Source of the DNA: Comamonadaceae bacterium
GTDB taxonomy: Bacteria; Pseudomonadota; Gammaproteobacteria; Burkholderiales; Burkholderiaceae_C
Direction: 5' to 3'
Length of the DNA stretch: 64,000 bases
NCBI GenBank assembly: GCA_947448735.1
Contig: CANFOS010000004.1
Location: forward strand, 62,001-126,000
Positions 50,523 to 60,491 of this stretch are shown piece after piece. The notes beneath the pieces were generated by a model, which was not told where the DNA came from, ran no database searches, and worked only from the letters and a program-made list of their open reading frames with translations. Both the position numbers and the translations under genes were made by a program. Each line of letters opens with the position of its first letter. Position 1 is the stretch's first letter.

Positions 50523-52033
50523 GTACTGCGGGCAATACTTTGGCTCGACTTAAATTCAACATCATTTTTAACTTCTTGGGCAGTGCTTGGCTCGGCTTGC
50601 TGACGCTTGCCGTCACGCCCTTGCAGGTTCACTTTCTTGGCGTTGAAGCATTCGGATTTGTGGGCTTGATCACCATACTTCAGGTACTGCTCGGTTCGCT
50701 TGATCTGGGCATTGCTGCCACCGTCACCAAGATCGTTTCGTCTGACCACAGCGTTCAGCGCCGCGACAGTGCAGCAGCATTGAATACGGCATCTACTGTC
50801 TACTGGGCTATCGCGCTTTTGATGGCTCTGCTGTTGTGGACCAACTCCGCCAGGGTCGCCTCTTTCTGGTTGCGCAATACACGACTTGATTCTGAGACCG
50901 TCACGCTGGGTATACAAATCATCGCTGTGTATCTTGGTTTGCGCTGGCCAGTTGCTTTTTACTCGGGGGTTATCAGTGGGCTTCAGCGCATGGACACCTT
51001 GAACGTTATCAAGGCGTCCGTTAACACGCTGCGTTTGGTAGGCGGGGTGGTCGTGCTCTTTTTTATGCCCGACTTGCTGGCTTTCCTGGTTTGGTTTGCC
51101 ATCAGTTCTGCCGTTGAATTGCTGGTTTATGCGGTGATGACTTACCGCATGCTTCCGACACTGCGCTTTTGGCCGTCTTTCTCTCTGGCATCATTCAAGG
51201 GTATCTGGAAGTATTCAGCAGCTATGAACCTGATAGCGCTGACGGCTTTGGTGTTGAGTCAGGCCGACCGATTGGCCGTGACCAAACTGCTTAGTCTTGA
51301 AGCTTTGGGTTATTACTCGATTGCGTACAACGCTTCGATTGTGATTTCTCTTGTTCAAAGCGCGATCAACAACGCCTCGTTCCCGGCTTTTTCTCACTCT
51401 TTCAGCAGTGGTGAGCATGCTGAGCTTTTGTCGCGATACAACAAAACAAGTCAGTTGATGTCTGTTGTCGTTGCCTTACCGTGCTTTGGGCTGGTATTTT
51501 TCGGACATGAAGTCCTGACCCTCTGGATCAGCGTCAAGGTTGCCGACGAAGCGGCGTTCACCATGGCTTGCCTTGCAATAGGATTTTTTTTCAATGCCGT
51601 GGTTTCGAACGCTTACATGGCTGCCGTTGCCTGTGGACAACCGGGTTTGCCTTTGAAAGTCAACCTTTTCGCATTGTTCGGCTACCTGCCTGCGCTTTAC
51701 TGGTTGGTTAACTCAAATGGCATGAGCGGCGCTGCAATCGCTTATGCAGGCCTCAATGCGTATTACGTATTTTCTCTGGTACCCCTGGTTCAGGCGCGAG
51801 TCATGCGTCAAGGCTTCGGCGTCTGGCTGCGTGAAAATCTGCTGCCTTTCACGCTGGTGGGAGTCACCGCGTTCGGTGGTGCGAAAATACTGGCGTCTAT
51901 GATGCCGCTAGGAACCCTGACGGTTCTATCAATCGTGTTAGGGCTTGCGTTTTATGTTGCAGGGTCATGGTTTTTATTGTCAGCATCTTTGCGTTCTGAT
52001 TTCCAAATACTAACCAAGCGGTTTTTTTCTTGA
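50486..52033 (+). CDS. wzx: Wzx-type flippase (oligosaccharide translocase)
   Basis: 515 aa with about 12 hydrophobic segments, MATE/MOP polysaccharide-transport family. KFNIIFNFLGSAWLGLLTLA and LGVEAFGFVGLITILQVLLG at the N-terminus, LTALVLSQADRLAVTKLLSL in the middle. It moves the undecaprenyl-linked repeat across the inner membrane. A TTG at 50540 would remove the overlap with the previous gene and give a more usual N-terminus. Confidence 0.85.
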   Translation: MVASAAGNVRGLSTAGNTLARLKFNIIFNFLGSAWLGLLTLAVTPLQVHFLGVEAFGFVGLITILQVLLGSLDLGIAATVTKIVSSDHSVQRRDSAAALNTASTVYWAIALLMALLLWTNSARVASFWLRNTRLDSETVTLGIQIIAVYLGLRWPVAFYSGVISGLQRMDTLNVIKASVNTLRLVGGVVVLFFMPDLLAFLVWFAISSAVELLVYAVMTYRMLPTLRFWPSFSLASFKGIWKYSAAMNLIALTALVLSQADRLAVTKLLSLEALGYYSIAYNASIVISLVQSAINNASFPAFSHSFSSGEHAELLSRYNKTSQLMSVVVALPCFGLVFFGHEVLTLWISVKVADEAAFTMACLAIGFFFNAVVSNAYMAAVACGQPGLPLKVNLFALFGYLPALYWLVNSNGMSGAAIAYAGLNAYYVFSLVPLVQARVMRQGFGVWLRENLLPFTLVGVTAFGGAKILASMMPLGTLTVLSIVLGLAFYVAGSWFLLSASLRSDFQILTKRFFS

Positions 52034-52671
52034 TGACGCGAGTTGTTTTTTTTCTGTTCCAGCGCTTGCGTCTGGAGTCTCTTTTGTCCATTCCCTACGG
52101 TTGGCTTTATCGACTCGCGTTCATGCGCATAGGTTCTGGGTCATTTGTGAGCCCCTTCATTCAGGGCATCGGGCTGGATTGCATCGCCATAGGGAGCGGC
52201 TCCCGAATTAGCCGTAATACCCGTTTGCTGGCACTGAAAAGCTACGGTGACCAGCAGTTTAGACCCCAAATAACCATCGGTGACAACGTTAGCATTGGGT
52301 TTGGTTGCACTCTGTCTTGTGTCAACAGGCTGGATGTAGGAGACGATGTAACAATCGGGGACAATGTGTACATTGCCGATTCAAACCATGGTTACAGCAA
52401 CCCAGTTTTGAGTATCCTCGATCAACCTTTGCTTCCGGGAAAAATTTCTATCGGTAAAGGTGCCTGGATCGGGTACGGTGCGTTCCTTTCAGGTCACGTT
52501 TCGGTAGGCGAGCATTCAGTGATTGGTGCCAACAGTGTGGTAACCCGCCCTGTCGAGGCCTACACGGTAGTGGCTGGCGTGCCGGCCCGGCCGGTCAAGC
52601 GGTTTGACCATGTTGCAGGTTGTTGGGTAACGGTAAGCAGTGACGCAAAGTTGCCATTAAAATTGAATTAA
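52033..52671 (+). CDS. Hexapeptide-repeat O-acyltransferase (WcaF/CatB-like)
   Basis: 212 aa. Left-handed beta-helix repeats (ITIGDNVSIGFGCTLSCVNR, VGDDVTIGDNVYIADSNHGY), the active-site histidine in SNHG, and the end AGVPARPVKRF. It probably uses acetyl-CoA to O-acetylate a sugar. The ATG sits in the flippase stop. Confidence 0.85.
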   Translation: MTRVVFFLFQRLRLESLLSIPYGWLYRLAFMRIGSGSFVSPFIQGIGLDCIAIGSGSRISRNTRLLALKSYGDQQFRPQITIGDNVSIGFGCTLSCVNRLDVGDDVTIGDNVYIADSNHGYSNPVLSILDQPLLPGKISIGKGAWIGYGAFLSGHVSVGEHSVIGANSVVTRPVEAYTVVAGVPARPVKRFDHVAGCWVTVSSDAKLPLKLN

Positions 52672-52675
52672 GAAA

Positions 52676-53818
52676 ATGAAATTCTCAGTACTACTTCCAA
52701 CCCGCAATGGTGGGCCTTACCTAGAAAACTGCATTCATTCGATTCTTGGTCAAGGCTATGACGACCTGGAACTGATCATTTCCGACAATGCCAATACAGA
52801 CCAGACACCTGAGGTCATTGCGCGTTACGCGTCAGACCCTCGCGTCACCATCTTGCGGCTTGATCAACCCATTTCGGTGACAGATAACTGGAACAACGCG
52901 CTGTTTTCTGCATCTGGCGACTACATCATGATGATGGGAGACGATGACTTGCTGCTGCCGGGTTATTTTGTCAGGATGGCCCAGATCATTGATCAGTACA
53001 AGCAACCCGATTGTGTATTGCACAATGGTTATTCGTATGTTGCCCCTAATTCGATTGGGCAAAATGAACACGGCTTTTATAGCCGTGCGCACTTCAACTT
53101 TGCGCAGGACCTGACGCGTGAGGGTGTGATGTCGATGGATCAACGGTTCTCAATCGTGCACGACATGTTTCGCTTCAAGGTGCGCATACCTTTGAATATG
53201 CAAACGACGCTGGTGCGTCGTGACAAGTTGCCCAAGTTTCACCCGCCCTTTCCCGATCACTATGCCCTTAACTCGCTCCTGTTGACGGCTGATAAATGGG
53301 TTTTTAGCCCAGAAAAACTGCTGGTCGTTGGGGTATCGCCCAAATCGTTTGGACATTACTTTTACAGCAGCAAGCACAAGAGTGGCCTTGCCTACCTGGG
53401 CATTGATCCTGAGTTTCCAGGGATGTTGCCTGGCAGTGACCTGACCAATGGCATGCACATGTGGCTCAATCTGCTGAAAAAAAACCTGGGTGACAAACTG
53501 CAAGGCACAGAGGTCGATCGTGGCGGCTATGTACGCAGGCAGGTTTTTGCTTGGTATATGCAAAAAAAGCTGGGTGTTTTGAGCCTTGCTGACTTTCTGG
53601 CCAACCTCAAGCTTCTGTCGCTCGGTGACTGGGGCGGCCTGCTGCTATCTTTTTTTGACAAAGCCAGTTGGAGCCGTTTTACAAAGATCGTTCAGTCATC
53701 GAGAAAAAGCACAGCCGAACTCCAATGGAGCAGCCTTCAGCCTTTACCCGGCGTTGTGACGATTGCCCAGTTCTCAGACTGGATCACCCACCACGCCACG
53801 CCCGAACAAAAAGGTTGA
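52676..53818 (+). CDS. Family 2 glycosyltransferase
   Basis: 380 aa. FSVLLPTRNGGPYLENCIHS, LELIISDNANTDQTPEVIAR, and YIMMMGDDDLLLPGYFVRMA with the DDD metal site. The C-terminal 200 residues have no clear motif. It starts four bases after the acyltransferase and likely extends the repeat unit. Confidence 0.87.
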   Translation: MKFSVLLPTRNGGPYLENCIHSILGQGYDDLELIISDNANTDQTPEVIARYASDPRVTILRLDQPISVTDNWNNALFSASGDYIMMMGDDDLLLPGYFVRMAQIIDQYKQPDCVLHNGYSYVAPNSIGQNEHGFYSRAHFNFAQDLTREGVMSMDQRFSIVHDMFRFKVRIPLNMQTTLVRRDKLPKFHPPFPDHYALNSLLLTADKWVFSPEKLLVVGVSPKSFGHYFYSSKHKSGLAYLGIDPEFPGMLPGSDLTNGMHMWLNLLKKNLGDKLQGTEVDRGGYVRRQVFAWYMQKKLGVLSLADFLANLKLLSLGDWGGLLLSFFDKASWSRFTKIVQSSRKSTAELQWSSLQPLPGVVTIAQFSDWITHHATPEQKG

Positions 53819-53849
53819 GCTAGTCAGCTTGACTGGCACAGAGAGAATC

Positions 53850-54725
53850 ATGAAGAACTGGCTACCTACAAAAAGAAAATTGGTTCAATTGGCGAACGGG
53901 TTTCTGCTGTCTGTGGCAAATGCCAAAATAGTCAGAGCCTTTCCGCAGACTTTTCGCTACCGCAAGAACGGGTCGCTGGACGGTTTGGACAGGATGACTG
54001 TTTCCAACAATTTGAACCAGCTGTCCTCAGACATCTCATTGCGATCAGCCACTTCTGACTGGTTCACGTTTGACCAGATATTCATCCACGAAGACTACAA
54101 CCTGAAAGCTCTGAAGCGATACGCCGAGTTTGAAGCGCTTTATGCGAGATATTCAGTGGAAGGCACACCACTTATTCTGGATTTGGGTGCCAATATCGGT
54201 TTGTCCAGTGTGTATTTTCATCACGTTTGGCCTGCTGCAAAGATCGTTGCGGTTGAGCCCAGCGAGGATAACTTTGCGATACTCCGCCAAAACTTCGGCG
54301 CAACTGCAAACTTTGATGGAATGCTTGCCGGGATTTCCTGCAAGTCGTCGAGGCTTGCGGTAGCGGACCCCGCGGTCGAGAAAAATGCGTTTACAACTAC
54401 CGTGATTGAACCCGGCACAGACGGTGGCGTGCAGGGGGTAACCGTGCCTGAAATCCTTGCCCGTTACTCCAAATCTGCTGGCTACCTGCCATTCATTGTC
54501 AAAATTGATATTGAGGGATTTGAATCTGATCTGTTTGCCGAAAATACATATTGGGTGAACGAATTTCCGATTTTGATCATAGAAATGCACGACTGGCTTT
54601 TTCCTGGTCAGGGCACATCGTCGAACTTTCTCAAGACCATTGCTCGACTTGACCGTGATTTTGTCTATCTAGGCGAGAACGTGTTTTCCATCAGAAATGA
54701 CCGCGAGACTGAAGAAAACATATGA
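53850..54725 (+). CDS. FkbM-family SAM methyltransferase
   Basis: 291 aa from an ATG preceded by agagagaa; a longer frame from 53763 overlaps the glycosyltransferase. Motif I is LILDLGANIGLSSVYFHHVW near residue 110, then IVAVEPSEDNFAILRQNFGA, and FIVKIDIEGFESDLFAENTY, the FkbM signature. It O-methylates a sugar. Coupled to the next gene by ATGA. Confidence 0.88.
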   Translation: MKNWLPTKRKLVQLANGFLLSVANAKIVRAFPQTFRYRKNGSLDGLDRMTVSNNLNQLSSDISLRSATSDWFTFDQIFIHEDYNLKALKRYAEFEALYARYSVEGTPLILDLGANIGLSSVYFHHVWPAAKIVAVEPSEDNFAILRQNFGATANFDGMLAGISCKSSRLAVADPAVEKNAFTTTVIEPGTDGGVQGVTVPEILARYSKSAGYLPFIVKIDIEGFESDLFAENTYWVNEFPILIIEMHDWLFPGQGTSSNFLKTIARLDRDFVYLGENVFSIRNDRETEENI

Positions 54726-55807
54726 GCCAGAATCCTCGAGTTCTCATACTTTGCCCATATCCCCTGGGAATCAGCCCAGGGCAACGCTTTCGTTTCGAGC
54801 AGTACCTTGATGTTTTGCGGGCCAATGGGATTGTGATTGAGATCCAGTCATTCCTAGACATGGACACGATGCGGATCTTGTACAAACCTGGTCACGTGTT
54901 TCAGAAGGTCACTAACGTTTTGGCAGGTTTTCTTCGCCGGGTTGCGGGTTTGCGCCGTGTGTTCGACTATGACTATATTTTCATCCACCGTGAGGCCACG
55001 CCGATTGGCCCTCCGTTTATCGAAGCTGCCTTATTTCTTTTACGGCGAAAAGTGATCTTCGATTTTGATGACGCGATATTCATTAGCAAAACATCTAAAG
55101 TCAATCGCGTCGTTGCGTTTGCCAAATGGTCGTCGAAGATTCGCTTTATTTCAAAACACAGCATCAAGGTTGCGGTGTGCAATAACTACCTCGTAAACTG
55201 GGTCAAACAGTGCAACCCCAACGCCGTTTTGCTGCCGACCACCATCGACCTGAATTACCACAAACCGATAGCGAAGACGTCGCTTTCGACGCGACGCCCG
55301 GTGATTGGCTGGACCGGGACGCAGTCCACCATGGTCTACCTTGAACTGGTCAGGGAGGCGTTGGTGGAACTGCAGAAGCGTTATGACTTCGAATTTCGTG
55401 TCATTTGTGACGTTGATCCAAAATTCCCAGAGCTAAAAAACTACCGGTTTATCAAGTGGAATCTTGAATCCGAGATGGAAGACCTGGCAGGAATGGACGT
55501 CGGTTTGATGCCCGTACCCCAGGGGCAGTGGGAGCAAGGTAAGGTTGGCTTCAAGGCAATCCAGTATTCGGGTGTAGCTGCGGTGCCTGTCGTGTCGTCT
55601 ACGGGCTCAGGCCATGAAGTTGTGTTGCATGGCAAAACCGGCTTTGTCGTTGACAATCATTGCGCCGACTGGGTCGAAGCCCTGGCGGCGTTGTTGGATA
55701 ATCCAGCTCAGCTTGAAGCCATGGGTAGAGCTGCACGCGAATACATAGACACCAAGTATTCTGTTCGCTCGCAAATCCCGACTTACATGGGTCTTTTTGG
55801 AAAATAG
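54722..55807 (+). CDS. Family 4-like glycosyltransferase
   Basis: 361 aa. RVLILCPYPLGISPGQRFRF, FDFDDAIFISKTSKVNRVVA, GWTGTQSTMVYLELV, and the donor site GLMPVPQGQWEQGKVGFKAI. This is a GT4 subgroup common in O-antigen loci. It starts within the FkbM stop. Confidence 0.87.
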   Translation: MSQNPRVLILCPYPLGISPGQRFRFEQYLDVLRANGIVIEIQSFLDMDTMRILYKPGHVFQKVTNVLAGFLRRVAGLRRVFDYDYIFIHREATPIGPPFIEAALFLLRRKVIFDFDDAIFISKTSKVNRVVAFAKWSSKIRFISKHSIKVAVCNNYLVNWVKQCNPNAVLLPTTIDLNYHKPIAKTSLSTRRPVIGWTGTQSTMVYLELVREALVELQKRYDFEFRVICDVDPKFPELKNYRFIKWNLESEMEDLAGMDVGLMPVPQGQWEQGKVGFKAIQYSGVAAVPVVSSTGSGHEVVLHGKTGFVVDNHCADWVEALAALLDNPAQLEAMGRAAREYIDTKYSVRSQIPTYMGLFGK

Positions 55808-55852
55808 CCGAGACCCTCAGCTACTTCAACAACATTTTTAAAGGTGAGGCCA

Positions 55853-56773
55853 GTGAAAATCGATAACAAAACTCGTGTTTACGTTGCGGGTTGCGGCGGC
55901 ATGCTTGGCGACGCGATGTATGCCCGTCTTTGCGCCGTTGGCGCTACCGTTAAGGCGACAGACATTAACTGCGCTGACAGTTGGCTTGAGTACGGTGATG
56001 TCCGCGATTATTCTGCTATCCGTAAGAGCATCGTGGATTTCAGCCCTGATCTGGTTATCAATTTGGCCGCACTCACCGATCTCGAATTTTGCGAAAAAGA
56101 GCAAGAGAACTCGTGGCTTACAAATGGCTTGGGTGCTGAGAATTTAGGGCTTGTCGCTAATGAGTTAGACGTGCCTTATGTGTATATTTCTACTGCCGGC
56201 ATCTTTGGCGGCGAACGGGATCTGTACAACGATTTTCATGCGCCGAACCCACTGTCCGTTTATGCACAGTCGAAGTATTACGGAGAGCAATATGTCCGTA
56301 ATAGCGTCAAAAAGCATTTCGTACTGCGTGCCGGCTGGATGATGGGCGGCGGTCCTGCCAAGGACAAAAAGTTCATTAATAAAATTTACAAGCAAATTTG
56401 CGCTGGTTCGAAAGAACTTTTTGTCGTGGATGACAAGCTTGGGACGCCGACATTCACAGTCGACTTTGCCAACGGTTTGTGCGGTATTGTTGAAAGTGAG
56501 CAATACGGCCTTTACAACCAGGTTTGCAATGGCGCAGCTAGCCGTTTTGTTGTGGCGCAGGAATTTGTCAGGCTGATGGGTTTGGCTGATCGGGTCAAGG
56601 TAACGGTTGTTCCTTCCGATTATTTCAAGGAGCAATATTTTGCTCCCCGACCTGCCAGTGAAAAGCTGGTCAATCTAAAACTCAACCAGCGCGGCCTGAA
56701 TCGTATGCGCGACTGGCAAGTCTGTCTTGAGGAATATGTAGCAGTTTTCAAGTCAGACTATTCGCGCAGGTAG
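55853..56773 (+). CDS. RmlD-like NAD(P)-dependent sugar reductase
   Basis: 306 aa from a GTG preceded by aaggtgagg; a GTG at 55844 is possible. VYVAGCGGMLGDAMYARLCA, VINLAALTDLEFCE, STAGIFGG, the Y-x3-K in VYAQSKYYGEQY, and FVVDDKLGTPTFTVDFANGL match the RmlD/Gal-4-keto reductase group. It is distinct from rmlD at 7769 and may reduce another 4-keto sugar in the locus. Confidence 0.83.
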   Translation: MKIDNKTRVYVAGCGGMLGDAMYARLCAVGATVKATDINCADSWLEYGDVRDYSAIRKSIVDFSPDLVINLAALTDLEFCEKEQENSWLTNGLGAENLGLVANELDVPYVYISTAGIFGGERDLYNDFHAPNPLSVYAQSKYYGEQYVRNSVKKHFVLRAGWMMGGGPAKDKKFINKIYKQICAGSKELFVVDDKLGTPTFTVDFANGLCGIVESEQYGLYNQVCNGAASRFVVAQEFVRLMGLADRVKVTVVPSDYFKEQYFAPRPASEKLVNLKLNQRGLNRMRDWQVCLEEYVAVFKSDYSRR

Positions 56774-56781
56774 GAGTTTTT

Positions 56782-58413
56782 TTGAGTGATTTGACCAAGC
56801 CTTCTTTGCTGAGGCATCCTGCTTTGAAAGTTTGGCTTTCGATATTCGTGTACGCCATCTTCACGGGCTGGCTTATACAAGTAGTCATACTGCCGCACTT
56901 TTTCCCTCAACTACACGCTGGCAACGGCTTGTTGGCTGGACGAGACTGGGTAGGTTTTCATGAACAAGCGGTCTTGCATGCGCAGCAAATCATTGCCGGA
57001 GGATGGGAGAAATTTCGATTAAGACCGGATGGCGATAATGCGATCATTGGCGTCACGTCTTTTTTCTACGTCATTTTCAACCCTAAACCTTGGGCCCTGC
57101 TCCCGATTAATGCTGCCATGTTCGCGTTTGGCGGAACAGCACTGTTCTGCATGCTCAAGAATCTGGATTTGGAAAACAGTGAGGCCGCAGTAGCCTTGTT
57201 GCCTTACCTCTTTTTCCCCTCAGCATTGCTGCAGTATGGTCAGATCCATAAAGATGTTTTTTGTACGGCGGGGGTACTCGTTATTCTTTGGGCTTGGAGT
57301 AGTTTGCTCAGCAAAAAAAGAAGATTAAAGGAAATTATTCCTTTTTTGGTGATTAGCGCCGTAGCCTTGGTGATGTTGTCGGTTTTTCGCCCTTATTTTA
57401 TGTTCCCGTTCTTGGGTTTTGGTGCGTTCCTCTTTTTCTTGCATTTTGTGCGGCTCGGCTGGCAAGTTGTGAAACTTCAGATCTCTTCAGAAAAACACCC
57501 CTATTGGAAGGCCTTGAAGTTCAATCTTCAATCGATTTGTCTTCTGGTGTTGCTCTGCGTCCCAGTCTATTTGATGTCAACACTCTACTTCGATGTTACC
57601 TTGCGAGACCCTGACACTGCTCAACATCCATCAAAGTTCCCTCGGCCTACTTTTTTGCTTAAATCCAATGAGGCTGTGCGAAGTGCCGACACGGTCAGGA
57701 TTTTTTATGAAGAGCCCGAAGTCAACGTCGCAATGGGGGATGGTGATTCAACGTCAACTGAATCCGCGCCCGCAGCCGCAGCCAGAGCGAAAGTAGCAGC
57801 CATCAGGGCCGCAGCAGTAAAAGCTGCTGCCCTTGAAGCCGCGGCTATCAAGGCGGTTCAGGAGTGCCGCCCCATTTTGATCATGCGTAACGATGCTTTT
57901 ATTGAAAACACCATCAATCGCATATTTTTGAAAATCGCAGTAGCAAGAGCCGGTTTTACAAGTTCTGGGGGAACCACGGCAGCAAGCAATATCGACAAAG
58001 GCATTGATTTTTGTAAAAATGAAGACCTTATTCGGTATGTCCCCCGGGCTTTGCAGATTGCTTTTTTTGCGCCGTTCCCCTCAAAATGGCTCTCTACTGA
58101 AAAGCGAAATTCCAGCGCGGTAGAAATTTATATCTCAGCCGTTGAGATGTTTTATTGCTATGTCGCCTATCTGGGCTTGATTTATTGGCTTGTGAGTTAC
58201 AAGCGGTGGAGCCTGTCTTTGCTTATTCCCATGGGATTCGCAGTGGGTCTCAGTCTTCTATTGGGATTGACGGTGGCAAACGTGGGAACGCTATACCGGA
58301 TGCGCTTTCCGTTTTGCATGCTATTTGTAGGCATAGGAATGGCAGGACTCATTCAGATGGCCAAATTGGTTCCTTCATGGCTCGAACGTGTAAACAACAA
58401 AAACGATCTGTGA
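56782..58413 (+). CDS. Polytopic membrane protein, possible polysaccharide polymerase (Wzy-like), copy 2
   Basis: 543 aa from a TTG preceded by taggag. It shares landmarks with the protein at 42192: LPHFFPQLHAGNGLLAGRDW, FPSALLQYGQIHKDVFC, VPRALQIAFFAPFPSKWLS, and VGTLYRMRFPFCML. It is 76 residues longer, mainly due to an alanine-rich insertion at about 327-360 in a soluble loop. About ten hydrophobic segments. A polymerase role is inferred, not shown. Confidence 0.6.
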   Translation: MSDLTKPSLLRHPALKVWLSIFVYAIFTGWLIQVVILPHFFPQLHAGNGLLAGRDWVGFHEQAVLHAQQIIAGGWEKFRLRPDGDNAIIGVTSFFYVIFNPKPWALLPINAAMFAFGGTALFCMLKNLDLENSEAAVALLPYLFFPSALLQYGQIHKDVFCTAGVLVILWAWSSLLSKKRRLKEIIPFLVISAVALVMLSVFRPYFMFPFLGFGAFLFFLHFVRLGWQVVKLQISSEKHPYWKALKFNLQSICLLVLLCVPVYLMSTLYFDVTLRDPDTAQHPSKFPRPTFLLKSNEAVRSADTVRIFYEEPEVNVAMGDGDSTSTESAPAAAARAKVAAIRAAAVKAAALEAAAIKAVQECRPILIMRNDAFIENTINRIFLKIAVARAGFTSSGGTTAASNIDKGIDFCKNEDLIRYVPRALQIAFFAPFPSKWLSTEKRNSSAVEIYISAVEMFYCYVAYLGLIYWLVSYKRWSLSLLIPMGFAVGLSLLLGLTVANVGTLYRMRFPFCMLFVGIGMAGLIQMAKLVPSWLERVNNKNDL

Positions 58414-58534
58414 ATTTCGCAACCGCCATCAAAAAATCGGACTTGTGTTGGTCTCCAAAGTTTCAGGCTGCTTTTTTGGACCCCTTGGTGAAAAGGCAGG
58501 TACCTGACAGCGGCTATCTGCTACTGGAGTTCCA

Positions 58535-60487
58535 ATGTGTGGCTTGACTGGCTTCCTCGCCGAAAAACAACCCGATGCCGCTGAGGCGCTGCTAAAAAAA
58601 ATGGCCTTGCGTATCAGCCATAGAGGCCCTGATGCGGAAGGTTTTTGGACAGATGCATCCGCAGGCATTGGTCTTGCGCATCGCAGACTTTCCATACTGG
58701 ACTTAACAGAAGCGGGTAGCCAGCCAATGGCGTCCCCAAGCGAACGCTTTGTTATTGTTTTTAATGGCGAAATTTACAACCATATTGCCATCCGTGCAGC
58801 ACTCGGCGCTTCATCAGTTCAATGGCGCGGCCATTCAGACACGGAAACCTTACTGGCAGGTTTTGATGGTTTTGGGATTGAAAAAACCATCGCTATGGCG
58901 ACTGGTATGTTTGCATTTGCTGTATGGGACCGGCAGACAGATACTTTGACGCTTGCCCGAGATCGGTTGGGCGAAAAGCCTTTGTATTACGGCTGGTTAG
59001 GCAATAATTTTTTGTTTGGCTCAGAGCTTAAAGCATTGCAAGCGCATCCTGCTTTTGTGGCGGCTATTGACAGGGGATCTCTGAGCCTGTTTTTGCGTCA
59101 CGGGTATATTCCAGCCCCCTATTCTATTTATAAAGATATTTTTAAATTGCCGCCAGGCACGATCATGACGCTTTCGTTGGCTCAGCGCGAGCCAGTGATC
59201 AAGCAATATTGGTCTGGTGCAGTGATTGCGGAGGATGGTGTCAGCCATCAGTTTTCCGGGACTGAAAAAGAAGCGACTGACGATCTTGAAAAGCTTCTGA
59301 CCAGCTCGGTAGGTCAGCAAATGGTGGCCGATGTGCCACTGGGTGCGTTTTTGTCGGGCGGGGTTGACTCATCGACCATAGTTGCTCTGATGCAACAGCA
59401 GTCAGCGCGCCGGGTCAAGACTTTTACGATTGGTTTTCATGAAGCGGGGTACAACGAAGCTGAGTATGCTCTGGCTGTAGCCAAGCATTTGGGTACAGAC
59501 CACACGGAACTTTATGTGTCGGCCCAGCAAGCCTTGGATGTCGTCCAAAAATTACCTCATCTATACGATGAACCTTTCGCAGATTCATCACAAATTCCAA
59601 CATTTCTTGTCTCTCAGCTTGCCCGCCAGCATGTAACGGTTTCGCTGTCTGGTGACGCAGGAGATGAATTGTTTTGTGGCTACAACCGCTACCAGCTCAC
59701 TGACAGGCTTTGGCGCAAGTTGTCCAGGGTGCCGCAACCCCTTCGGCAGTTGGCCGCAAAAGTCATGACGAGTGTGCCCACTGACACTTGGAGCCAGTTG
59801 GGTGGCATGTTGGGGAGCCTTGTTCCCGATGCATCGCGGCTGGGTGACAAGCTGCACAAAGCCGCTGGCGTAGTGGCTAGCGACTCAGCCAGCGCTTTGT
59901 ACCTCGGGCTGGTTTCACAATGGCAAGATCCAGCTTCGGTCGTCATCGCAGGCACCGAACCAGCCACGCTTTTGCGTGGCAATATGCCCACGCTAAATGG
60001 ACTGACAGATGTTGAACGCATGATGGCGCTGGATTTATTGACCTATTTGCCAGACGATATTTTGACCAAAGTGGATCGAGCGGCGATGGGCGTGTCGCTA
60101 GAGACGCGTGTTCCTTTCCTTGACCACGAACTTGTCGAATGGGCTTGGCGTTTGCCACAAACCTTGAAGCTTCGCGATGGGCAAAGCAAGTGGATCCTGC
60201 GTCAAGTGCTCTACAGGCACGTACCGAAAGCTTTGATTGAACGCCCTAAAATGGGCTTCGGCGTCCCAATCGACTCTTGGCTGCGTGGCCCCTTGCGCCC
60301 CTGGGCGGAGGCTTTGCTGGATGAGTCGCGTTTGAAATCAGAAGGTTATCTGCACCCGGAGCTGATACGTAAAAAGTGGCTGGAACACCAATCAGGCAAA
60401 AGAAACTGGCAGCATCAGTTGTGGAATGTGCTGATGTTTCAGTCTTGGCTTGAATCACAACATTTATCTGCCGCCAAAATTGATTGA
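58535..60487 (+). CDS. AsnB-like glutamine-dependent amidotransferase (third of three), WbpS-like
   Basis: 650 aa. Cys2 nucleophile ([12 protein letters not shown]), [37 protein letters not shown]-loop [10 protein letters not shown] near residue 273; [15 protein letters not shown]. It stands just before the genes for UDP-GalNAc uronate, the arrangement seen in Pseudomonas O6 (wbpS with wbpP and wbpO), so it probably makes the uronamide GalNAcAN. A 121-bp gap precedes it. Confidence 0.88.
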   Translation: MCGLTGFLAEKQPDAAEALLKKMALRISHRGPDAEGFWTDASAGIGLAHRRLSILDLTEAGSQPMASPSERFVIVFNGEIYNHIAIRAALGASSVQWRGHSDTETLLAGFDGFGIEKTIAMATGMFAFAVWDRQTDTLTLARDRLGEKPLYYGWLGNNFLFGSELKALQAHPAFVAAIDRGSLSLFLRHGYIPAPYSIYKDIFKLPPGTIMTLSLAQREPVIKQYWSGAVIAEDGVSHQFSGTEKEATDDLEKLLTSSVGQQMVADVPLGAFLSGGVDSSTIVALMQQQSARRVKTFTIGFHEAGYNEAEYALAVAKHLGTDHTELYVSAQQALDVVQKLPHLYDEPFADSSQIPTFLVSQLARQHVTVSLSGDAGDELFCGYNRYQLTDRLWRKLSRVPQPLRQLAAKVMTSVPTDTWSQLGGMLGSLVPDASRLGDKLHKAAGVVASDSASALYLGLVSQWQDPASVVIAGTEPATLLRGNMPTLNGLTDVERMMALDLLTYLPDDILTKVDRAAMGVSLETRVPFLDHELVEWAWRLPQTLKLRDGQSKWILRQVLYRHVPKALIERPKMGFGVPIDSWLRGPLRPWAEALLDESRLKSEGYLHPELIRKKWLEHQSGKRNWQHQLWNVLMFQSWLESQHLSAAKID

Positions 60488-60491
60488 TGCC

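Noticed and set aside
57754..57866. Frameshift as the cause of the Ala-rich stretch
   Set aside because: The frame continues into conserved family motifs (PRALQI, APFPS) after the stretch, so it is an in-frame insertion.
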